Of a stretch of 64,000 nt of DNA, positions 55,350 through 64,000 are shown piece by piece. Numbering within the stretch: position 1 is the stretch's first letter; every line of letters begins with the position of its first letter. The translations under genes were made by a program, and so were the position numbers. Source of the stretch: Mycobacterium sp. Z3061 (GTDB taxonomy: Bacteria; Actinomycetota; Actinomycetes; Mycobacteriales; Mycobacteriaceae); NCBI RefSeq assembly GCF_031583025.1, contig NZ_CP134062.1, positions 2,728,001 to 2,792,000 on the forward strand, in the 5' to 3' direction. The notes below the pieces were generated by a model. It was not told where the DNA came from. It did not search any database and saw nothing but the letters and a program-made list of their open reading frames with translations.

Positions 55350-56761
55350 CCCAGGACCGGCCCTACCGCAAGCGTCCCGACCGCAAACCCCAGAAGCCTC
55401 CGCACCGCCCGCGTCGCAAACCCCTGGACCCCGCCCGCCGCGCCGCGTTCGACGCGCTGCGGGCGGTCAGCGAGCGCAATGCCTACGCGAACCTGGTGCT
55501 GCCCGCGCTGCTACGCGAACGCGGGATCACCGTCCGCGACGCCGCGTTCGCCACCGAGCTCACTTATGGAACATGCCGCAGTGCCGGCCTGTTGGATGCG
55601 ATCATCGCCGCCGCCGCCGGCCGGGCGCCGGACACCATCGATCCGGTCCTGCTCGACCTGCTGCGACTGGGGGCCTATCAGCTGTTGCGCACCCGGGTGG
55701 ACGCGCACGCCGCGGTCTCCACCACCGTCGACCAGGCGGGCATCGAATTCGATTCGGCGCGAGCCGGTTTCGTCAATGGTGTGCTGCGCACCATCTCGGC
55801 CCGAGACGAGCAGTCCTGGGTGCAGGAACTGGCCCCCCGCAACGACCCGGTCGGCTACGCGGCATTCGTGCACGCCCACCCACGCTGGATCGCTCAGGCG
55901 TTCGCCGACGCCCTGGGAACATCGGCCGGCGAGCTGGACGCGGTGCTGGCCAGTGACGACGAACGGCCCCTGGTGCACCTGGCGGCCCGCCCCGGGGTGC
56001 TGACGGCCGGCGAGCTCGCCGAGACCGTGCACGGCACCGTCGGGCGGTACTCGCCCTACGCGGTGTATTTGTCCGGTGGTGACCCCGGGCAGCTGGAGCC
56101 GGTCCGCGAGGCCCGGGCGCTGGTGCAGGACGAGGGCAGCCAGTTGGTGGCGCGGGCGCTGACACTGGCTCCGGTCGATGGCGACACCGGGCGCTGGCTG
56201 GACCTGTGCGCCGGGCCCGGCGGCAAGACCGCGCTGCTGGCCGCCCTCGGCGCGCAGTCTGGAGCCTCCGTGACGGCGGTGGAACCCGCCGCGCACCGGG
56301 CGGACCTGGTCGTGGCGAACACCCGGGGGCTGCCGGTCGAGGTGTTGCGGGTGGACGGTCGGGAGTCCGGCCTGGCCCCGGTTTTCGACCGCGTTCTGGT
56401 CGACGTGCCCTGCACCGGGCTGGGTGCGCTGCGCCGCAGGCCAGAGGCGCGCTGGCGGCGCCAGCCGTCCGACGTGCCGGCCCTGGCCCGGTTGCAGCGC
56501 GAACTGCTGGGTGCCGCGATCAAGCTCACCCGCCCCGGTGGGGTGGTGCTGTATGCGACCTGTTCGCCGCACCTCGCCGAGACGGTCGGAGTGGTCGCCG
56601 ACGCGCTGCGCCGTCACCCGGTGGAGGCTATGGACACCCGGCCGCTGTTCGAACCGGTGGACGGGTTGGGTGAGGGTCCGTACGTGCAGTTGTGGCCGCA
56701 CCGGCACGGCACCGACGCCATGTTCGCGGCTGCCCTGCGCCGGCTTCCGGACGATCAGTAG
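55346..56761 (+). CDS. rsmB: 16S rRNA m5C967 methyltransferase
   Basis: 471 residues (fmu/sun). A basic N-terminal tail ([20 protein letters not shown]) precedes a NusB-like RNA-binding domain (~35-165, [10 protein letters not shown]). The RsmB methyltransferase domain has SAM motif [19 protein letters not shown] near 286-304, the PC-motif cysteine in [18 protein letters not shown], and the catalytic TC motif in [14 protein letters not shown]. The basic tail is a mycobacterial feature. ATG overlaps the fmt stop. Confidence 0.95.
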   Translation: MTQDRPYRKRPDRKPQKPPHRPRRKPLDPARRAAFDALRAVSERNAYANLVLPALLRERGITVRDAAFATELTYGTCRSAGLLDAIIAAAAGRAPDTIDPVLLDLLRLGAYQLLRTRVDAHAAVSTTVDQAGIEFDSARAGFVNGVLRTISARDEQSWVQELAPRNDPVGYAAFVHAHPRWIAQAFADALGTSAGELDAVLASDDERPLVHLAARPGVLTAGELAETVHGTVGRYSPYAVYLSGGDPGQLEPVREARALVQDEGSQLVARALTLAPVDGDTGRWLDLCAGPGGKTALLAALGAQSGASVTAVEPAAHRADLVVANTRGLPVEVLRVDGRESGLAPVFDRVLVDVPCTGLGALRRRPEARWRRQPSDVPALARLQRELLGAAIKLTRPGGVVLYATCSPHLAETVGVVADALRRHPVEAMDTRPLFEPVDGLGEGPYVQLWPHRHGTDAMFAAALRRLPDDQ

Positions 56762-56764
56762 TCT
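56759..56764 (+). promoter_or_regulatory. -10 box for leaderless rpe inside the rsmB stop
   Basis: TAGTCT begins with the rsmB stop codon TAG and ends seven bases before the rpe ATG, with no ribosome site. The stop codon thus doubles as part of a promoter element. Confidence 0.45.
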
Positions 56765-56771
56765 GTCGCAC

Positions 56772-57464
56772 ATGCCTGGTACGGGGGGTCCGCTGATAGC
56801 GCCGTCGATCCTGGCGGCTGACTTCGCTCGGCTCGCCGACGAAGCCGCCGCGGTGCACGGCGCCGACTGGCTGCACGTCGATGTGATGGACGGCCACTTC
56901 GTGCCGAACCTGACGATCGGTCTGCCCGTGGTGGAGAGCTTGCTTGCGGCCACCAGCATCCCGATGGACTGCCATCTGATGATCGACAACCCGGACCGCT
57001 GGGCGCCGCCGTACGCCGAAGCCGGCGCCTACAACGTCACCTTCCACGCCGAGGCCACCGACAACCCGGTCGGTGTCGCCCGCGACATCCGCGCCGCCGG
57101 AGCCAAGGCCGGAATCAGTGTCAAGCCTGGTACCGAACTCGAGCCGTACCTGGAAATCCTGCCCCAGTTCGACACGCTGCTGATCATGTCCGTCGAACCG
57201 GGTTTCGGCGGCCAGAGCTTCATCCCGGAGGTGCTGAGCAAGGTGCGTACGGTACGCAAGCTGGTCGACGCGGGGGAGCTGACGATCCTGGTCGAGATCG
57301 ACGGCGGCATCAACGAGGACACCATCGAGCAGGCCGCCGAAGCCGGTGTCGACTGCTTCGTGGCAGGGTCTTCGGTCTACGGCGCGCAGGATCCGGCTGC
57401 CGCCGTCGAAGCACTGCGACGACAGGCCGCCGTCGCGTCGCGCCACCTGGGGGACCGGTCATGA
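56772..57464 (+). CDS. rpe: Ribulose-phosphate 3-epimerase
   Basis: Interconverts ribulose-5-phosphate and xylulose-5-phosphate; ribulose-5-phosphate feeds riboflavin synthesis. 230-residue TIM barrel with [16 protein letters not shown], metal ligands in [16 protein letters not shown] and [26 protein letters not shown], and catalytic EIDGGIN. ATG at MPGTGG. Overlaps ribD by ATGA, linking sugar supply with the deaminase/reductase. Confidence 0.96.
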   Translation: MPGTGGPLIAPSILAADFARLADEAAAVHGADWLHVDVMDGHFVPNLTIGLPVVESLLAATSIPMDCHLMIDNPDRWAPPYAEAGAYNVTFHAEATDNPVGVARDIRAAGAKAGISVKPGTELEPYLEILPQFDTLLIMSVEPGFGGQSFIPEVLSKVRTVRKLVDAGELTILVEIDGGINEDTIEQAAEAGVDCFVAGSSVYGAQDPAAAVEALRRQAAVASRHLGDRS

Positions 57465-58492
57465 CCGGCCCAAACGTGCCTGAGCAGGTCAAGAGCATCG
57501 AAGAGGCCATGAAGCTGGCCATCGAGCACTCGTACCAGGTCAAGGGCACCACCTATCCGAACCCGCCGGTGGGTGCCGTGATCGTGGACCAGGAAGGCCG
57601 CGTCGTCGGTGTCGGCGCCACCCAACCCGCCGGCGGGGACCACGCCGAGGTCATGGCGTTGCGCCGGGCCGGCGGTCTGGCCGCCGGCGGTATCGCGGTG
57701 ATCACCATGGAGCCGTGCAATCACTACGGCAAGACGCCGCCCTGCGTCAACGCCCTCATCGAAGCGCGGGTGGGGACGGTGATCTACGCCCTCAACGACC
57801 CGAACGGCATCGCCGGCGGCGGGGCCGGGCGACTGAACGCGGCGGGTGTGCAGGTGCGGTCGGGCATCATGGCCGACCAGGTCGCGGCCGGTCCGCTGCG
57901 GGAGTGGCTGCACAAGCAGCGCACCGGTTATCCGCATGTGACGTGGAAGTACGCGACCAGCATCGACGGTCGTAGCGCGGCGGCCGACGGATCCAGCCAG
58001 TGGATATCCAGCGAGGCCGCCCGCGCAGACCTGCACCGTCGCCGCGCGATCGCGGACGCGATCGTGGTCGGCACCGGAACCGTTCTCGCCGACAATCCCA
58101 CCCTGACCGCCCGGCTGCCCGACGGTTCGCTGTCGCCGCAGCAGCCGCTGCGGGTGGTGGTGGGCAAGCGCGAAGTTCCGCCGGAAGCCAACGTGCTCAA
58201 CGACGACTCACGCACCATGGTGATCCGCACCCATGAACCCGTGGAGGTGCTCCGGGCGCTGGCGGACCGCACCGACGTGCTACTGGAAGGCGGCCCCACG
58301 CTGGCCGGGGCGTTCCTGCGCGCCGGGGCGATCAACCGGATCCTGGCCTACGTGGCGCCCATCCTGCTGGGCGGTCCGGTGACCGCGGTCGACGACGTCG
58401 GGGTGTCCAGCATGGCGCACGCGTTGCGCTGGCAGTTCGACAGCGTCGAACAGGTCGGACCGGACCTGTTGCTCAGCCTGGTGGCTCGCTAG
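57461..58492 (+). CDS. ribD: Bifunctional riboflavin deaminase/reductase
   Basis: 343 residues (ribG in M. tuberculosis). The N-terminal zinc deaminase domain has His61-Ala-Glu63 and Cys86/Cys95 in [11 protein letters not shown]. The C-terminal RibD reductase domain (~160-343) uses NADPH ([47 protein letters not shown]). It converts the GTP cyclohydrolase II product to 5-amino-6-ribitylaminouracil phosphate. The last 20 bases overlap the end of the converging P55 gene. Confidence 0.96.
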   Translation: MTGPNVPEQVKSIEEAMKLAIEHSYQVKGTTYPNPPVGAVIVDQEGRVVGVGATQPAGGDHAEVMALRRAGGLAAGGIAVITMEPCNHYGKTPPCVNALIEARVGTVIYALNDPNGIAGGGAGRLNAAGVQVRSGIMADQVAAGPLREWLHKQRTGYPHVTWKYATSIDGRSAAADGSSQWISSEAARADLHRRRAIADAIVVGTGTVLADNPTLTARLPDGSLSPQQPLRVVVGKREVPPEANVLNDDSRTMVIRTHEPVEVLRALADRTDVLLEGGPTLAGAFLRAGAINRILAYVAPILLGGPVTAVDDVGVSSMAHALRWQFDSVEQVGPDLLLSLVAR

Positions 58493-60101
58493 CAGCCTCG
58501 ACCTGCGGCTCGACCGCCGGTTGCTCGGCCACCTCCGGCTCGTCGGCGTGCTCGCTACGCCCACCGATCAGCAGCCCGAGCAGCGCGCCCACCACACAGA
58601 TGACCACGGTGACTTTGAAGATGTCGCCGTACATCAGCGCGAACGCCTGCAGGTACTGGTGTCCCTGAATGGTCACCCGTTCCAGCACGCTGGCATCCGG
58701 GGGAATGGTCGCCGAGAGGTGCGCCAGGTTCTGGTTGAACCGGTACAACCCCCAGGCGCTCAACGCCGCCACGCCGATCAGCATGCCGGTCATCCGGGCG
58801 ACCACGACGGCGGCCGAGGCGATGCCGTGCTGGGCCGCGGGCACCACCCGCAGCGCCGCCGACGACAGCGGTCCGATCACCAGACCGAGCCCGATGCCGG
58901 CCACCAGCAAGTCGGTGTGCACCGCCGGCAGCATCAACCCGAGGATGTCGTGCTTGCGCTGCATCAGGTCGCCGCGCCAGAACGAGATCAACCAGTAGCC
59001 GGCGCCCGCGATGAGCATTCCGACGAAGGCCACAACCCGGTCGCCCGCCCGGGTGGCGATCCACCCGCCGAGCACCGCGCCGATCGGCAGCGCGATCAGA
59101 AACCACAACAGCAGGCCCGCCGCCTGGTTCTGGTCCATCTGCAGCACGCCCTGTCCGAACAACTCGACATTCACCAGCGTCACCATCAGGGCCGCGCCGG
59201 CGCAGACCGAGGTGCCCAGGGCAGACAGGAACGGACGGAAATGCACACCGGCGGGTTCGATGAGCCGGGTGCGTGCGAAACGCTCCCAAGCGAAGAACGC
59301 GAGCGCTGCGACGGCCGCGCCGATCACCAGGGGCAGGCCGTAGCTCGGCAACACCTGCTTGCCGTCGGGGTTGGGGTTGTACAGGCCGATCACGGCCAGG
59401 CCCAACGCGAGGGCCAGCAGCAGACCGCCGGTGATGTCGATCTTCTCGGGGGAGTCGCTGCGGTCGTGTGAGGGCAGGCTGAAGTGGATCATCACCATGG
59501 CGATCAGGGTCAACGGGACGTTGATCCAGAACACGTGTCGCCAGTCGTGGAACAGGAAGACGATGAAGATGCCGTACAGCGGACCCAGCACGCTGCCCAG
59601 TTCCTGTGCGGCGCCGATGCCGCCGAGGACCCCGGCGCGGTTACGCTCCGACCACAGGTCGGCGCCCAGCGCCAGCGTCACCGGCAACAGGGCGCCGCTG
59701 GCGATGCCCTGGATGGTGCGCCCCACGATCAGCACGTGAAAGGCCCGGTTCGGGTCCGGGGATAGCAGGATGTAGTCGCCGGCCTCGATCGTCCAGTTGC
59801 CGATCTGCACCGACAGCGCGGTCACGACCGAGCCGACGATGAACATGAGCAGGCTGGCCTGCAGCACGAACTTGCGCCCGAACCGGTCGGAAGCGCGGCC
59901 CAGCAGCGGCATCGCCGCGATGTACCCCAGCAGGTACATCGTCACGATCCAGGTGATCCGCTGCAGCTGGTTCACCGGGATGCCGACACTGCTCATGATG
60001 TCGCGCATGATGGTGACCACGACATAGGTGTCGAGGGCACCGAGCAGCACCGCCAGGCTGCCCGCGCTGATTGCGATCCGTCGCCCCGCTTGCATGGCCA
60101 T
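58473..60101 (-). CDS. MFS lipid/drug exporter P55
   Basis: 542 residues, major facilitator superfamily of the 14-helix DHA2 type (Rv1410c, P55). Motif A is [15 protein letters not shown], motif C-like is [21 protein letters not shown], and [13 protein letters not shown] is in TM1. The acidic C-terminal tail ends [19 protein letters not shown]. With LprG it exports triacylglycerides and lipoarabinomannan-related lipids and affects drug tolerance (known for M. tuberculosis). Its ATG overlaps the lprG stop (TGATG). Its 3' end overlaps ribD on the opposite strand. Confidence 0.94.
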   Translation of the reverse strand: MAMQAGRRIAISAGSLAVLLGALDTYVVVTIMRDIMSSVGIPVNQLQRITWIVTMYLLGYIAAMPLLGRASDRFGRKFVLQASLLMFIVGSVVTALSVQIGNWTIEAGDYILLSPDPNRAFHVLIVGRTIQGIASGALLPVTLALGADLWSERNRAGVLGGIGAAQELGSVLGPLYGIFIVFLFHDWRHVFWINVPLTLIAMVMIHFSLPSHDRSDSPEKIDITGGLLLALALGLAVIGLYNPNPDGKQVLPSYGLPLVIGAAVAALAFFAWERFARTRLIEPAGVHFRPFLSALGTSVCAGAALMVTLVNVELFGQGVLQMDQNQAAGLLLWFLIALPIGAVLGGWIATRAGDRVVAFVGMLIAGAGYWLISFWRGDLMQRKHDILGLMLPAVHTDLLVAGIGLGLVIGPLSSAALRVVPAAQHGIASAAVVVARMTGMLIGVAALSAWGLYRFNQNLAHLSATIPPDASVLERVTIQGHQYLQAFALMYGDIFKVTVVICVVGALLGLLIGGRSEHADEPEVAEQPAVEPQVEAASEPPG

Positions 60102-60811
60102 CAGCTCAGCGGGGGCTTGGTGACCTGGACCTGCTGGCCCCAGTTGGACAAGGTCATCTGCACGGAGTTGCCGGTACCGCGCTCCAGCTTCGCCTGCACC
60201 ATCTGGTGATCGCCGCCGTCCTGGATCCAGATGGTCGTCGGCACCGGGTCGGATGCGCTGAACGGCGGTGCGATCGCGTTGACCGCCTGGGCCGTGGTCT
60301 TGCCGGTGATCCTGACGGTGTTCTGGCCGTTGATGTTCTCGCGCCCGTCGGCCTTGGCCTCGCTGAAGTTGGCCAGCACATTGGCCACGCCTTTGTCGGT
60401 GCTCAGGATCTGCGACGGGTCATAGACGTCGGAGGCCTTGCCGAAGTCGCTCCACTTGTTCGGGGTGAGCGTGGCGTACAGGATTCCGTCGATCACCACG
60501 AAGTCCGCGTCGATATCGGAGCCGGCGAACGTCAGCTTGACGTTGCCCTTGGCGGCGGTGGGCTCGGTGTTGAGGTCACCGGTCAGCGTCTTGATGGACA
60601 GGCCGGGGATCTTGCCGTTCACCGTCAAGACGATGTGCGCGCTCTTGACGGCCTTGCTGGCTTCGGTGGCCTGGGTGACCAGCGTCTGAGTGGCCTTTTC
60701 GTCCGGCAGTGGCCCGCCGCTGTCCTTCTTTTTGATCGAGCAACCTACGGCGAACGTGATCGCGACGACCAGCGCAGCCAGGACAGCCAGAAGGCGGCGG
60801 GATTTTTGCAT
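60101..60811 (-). CDS. lprG: Lipoprotein LprG
   Basis: 236 residues. The lipoprotein signal is [20 protein letters not shown], with lipobox AVGC near residue 24. The LppX_LprAFG domain binds triacylated glycolipids in a deep pocket ([58 protein letters not shown]). Partner of the downstream MFS pump P55 in the same operon. ATG at MQKSRR gives the usual length; an ATG three codons upstream is possible. It is the second LprF/LprG-family gene in the window. Confidence 0.94.
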   Translation of the reverse strand: MQKSRRLLAVLAALVVAITFAVGCSIKKKDSGGPLPDEKATQTLVTQATEASKAVKSAHIVLTVNGKIPGLSIKTLTGDLNTEPTAAKGNVKLTFAGSDIDADFVVIDGILYATLTPNKWSDFGKASDVYDPSQILSTDKGVANVLANFSEAKADGRENINGQNTVRITGKTTAQAVNAIAPPFSASDPVPTTIWIQDGGDHQMVQAKLERGTGNSVQMTLSNWGQQVQVTKPPLS

Positions 60812-60883
60812 ACCCTGCATCGTAGAGGGTGCCCATGACCCGGCCGGGGAACCAGGCGGGTGCAGGGGCGCCAGGACACTCAT

Positions 60884-60889
60884 TAACCT
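60884..60889 (+). promoter_or_regulatory. -10 box for leaderless ribE
   Basis: TAACCT ends six bases before the ribE ATG, with no ribosome site. The short 84-base gap to lprG leaves no room for an FMN riboswitch, and none was recognised. Confidence 0.5.
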
Positions 60890-60895
60890 GGTGCG

Positions 60896-61501
60896 ATGTT
60901 CACCGGAATTGTCGAGGAACTCGGAGAGGTGACCGGCCGCGACGCGCTGGTCGACGCCTCGCGACTGATCATCCGCGGTCCGACGGTCACCTCCGATGCC
61001 GGTCACGGGGACTCGATCGCTGTCAACGGGGTCTGCCTGACGGTCGTCGACGTATTGCCGGACGGCCAGTTCAGCGCCGATGTCATGGCCGAGACACTCA
61101 ACCGTTCGAACCTGGGTGAGCTCCGGCCGGGGAGCCGGGTGAACCTGGAGCGCGCCGCCGCCATCAACAGCCGGTTGGGTGGGCACATCGTGCAGGGCCA
61201 TGTGGACGGCACCGGGGAGATCGTCGCCCGCACCCCCTCCGAGCACTGGGAGGTGGTGCGTGTTGAGATGCCCGCCTCGGTGGCGCGTTACGTCGTGGAG
61301 AAGGGTTCGATCACCGTTGACGGGATTTCGCTGACCGTCTCCGGTCTGGGCGCCGAGCCCCGGGACTGGTTCGAGGTCTCGCTGATTCCGACCACCCGCG
61401 AGCTGACCACGCTGGGTTCCGCCCCGGTGGGCACCCAGGTGAATCTCGAGGTGGATGTGATCGCGAAGTACGTGGAACGGCTTCTGCATACCGGAAGCTG
61501 A
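60896..61501 (+). CDS. ribE: Riboflavin synthase alpha chain
   Basis: Dismutates two 6,7-dimethyl-8-ribityllumazines to riboflavin (called ribC in M. tuberculosis). 201 residues with two lumazine-binding repeats. The first is [15 protein letters not shown] through [12 protein letters not shown]; the second is [15 protein letters not shown] through [14 protein letters not shown]. Length is identical to Rv1412. It begins the ribE-ribBA-ribH group. Confidence 0.96.
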   Translation: MFTGIVEELGEVTGRDALVDASRLIIRGPTVTSDAGHGDSIAVNGVCLTVVDVLPDGQFSADVMAETLNRSNLGELRPGSRVNLERAAAINSRLGGHIVQGHVDGTGEIVARTPSEHWEVVRVEMPASVARYVVEKGSITVDGISLTVSGLGAEPRDWFEVSLIPTTRELTTLGSAPVGTQVNLEVDVIAKYVERLLHTGS

Positions 61502-61594
61502 CGGTGCGGGTCCCGCTCAACGAGCACGGGCAATAACTGGCGGGCTGCGGTGGTTCATACTTGAGAGCAACAGCAGCCAGGTGAGGAATCGAAG

Positions 61595-63814
<2,220 letters not shown>

Positions 63815-63815
<1 letters not shown>

Positions 63816-64000
63816 TGGCAGCTGGTGGGCGACGCCGGGCGGGGTTCATGCTCTGCCTCGCCGCCACGGTCTCGGCCGGCTGCACCTCGTCGGTGGACGG
63901 AAATGCGGTGCGAGCGAAAGGCCAATCAGCTCGTGCACCCTCCGCGCGCGAACTGCTGCTGGCGGATGGAGACCAAACGCCATGGGGACCGGCCCGGTCG
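63815..64000 (+). CDS. lprH: Lipoprotein LprH, N-terminal part (runs off the right edge)
   Basis: The first 62 codons are open to the window end. MAAGGRRRAGFMLCLAATV ending in SAGC is a lipoprotein signal peptide, with the lipidated Cys at residue 23. TSSVDGNAVRAKG follows, the usual polar linker. Position after the Rv1417-like gene and the TGATG overlap match LprH (Rv1418). Function of the family is unknown. Confidence 0.85.

Noticed and set aside
60812..60895. FMN riboswitch before ribE
   Set aside because: The gap is too short and a leaderless -10 box sits directly before the start codon.

Overview
The window is chromosomal DNA of a slow-growing Mycobacterium. It has high GC, many GTG starts, many 4-bp ATGA/GTGA gene overlaps, mycobacterial lipoproteins (LprF, LprG, LprH), and three PE_PGRS genes, a family essentially confined to the tuberculosis-marinum-kansasii part of the genus. 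Gene names and Rv numbers come from recognising the encoded proteins and their order, not from a database search.

Layout. (1) 1-11999 follows the M. tuberculosis block Rv2540c-Rv2531c: aroC (3' end only), aroK, aroB, aroQ, a membrane protein, pepQ, efp, nusB, a small membrane protein and a PLP-dependent amino-acid decarboxylase. A PE_PGRS gene separates pepQ from efp. Behind it lie a truncated copy of the efp start, an IS481-type transposase remnant and a frameshifted copy of the pepQ end, which together look like a recombination scar. (2) 12253-18892 is an accessory gene run with touching or nearly touching genes: a GntR/HutC regulator, a two-cluster ferredoxin, a complete SsuA/SsuC/SsuB-like ABC importer, and a large FAD oxidoreductase of the AprA/fumarate-reductase type with a C-terminal HEAT-repeat domain. 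It sits at a synteny breakpoint and is the best candidate here for an undescribed system. (3) 18984-20333 encodes a DUF3592-like membrane domain joined to a six-bladed NHL propeller resembling the PknD sensor without its kinase.

(4) 20383-30522 follows Rv1367c-Rv1377c: a GNAT acetyltransferase, a serine hydrolase, lprF, then a coupled trio of cytochrome-b5 desaturase, type III polyketide synthase Pks18 and sulfotransferase, a second PE_PGRS gene and a methyltransferase. (5) 30759-43870 is the pyrimidine operon (pyrR-pyrB-pyrC-membrane protein-carA-carB-pyrF) followed by mihF, gmk, rpoZ, coaBC and metK. It ends at a perfect 21-bp inverted repeat. (6) 43967-54277 holds a PPOX protein, a Baeyer-Villiger-type monooxygenase, a third PE_PGRS gene, the esterases nlhH and lipI, a YhhN-family protein, priA, a MarR regulator and a methyltransferase. 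(7) 54417-64000 contains fmt, rsmB, rpe and the riboflavin genes ribD, ribE, ribBA and ribH, interrupted by the convergent lprG-P55 lipid-export pair, and then a PH-like membrane protein and the start of lprH.

Functionally the window combines shikimate, pyrimidine, riboflavin, CoA and SAM synthesis with translation and transcription factors (Efp, NusB, mIHF, omega, RsmB, Fmt). Lipid-envelope functions and the accessory redox/transport cluster are inserted among them. No tRNA, rRNA or CRISPR array was seen.
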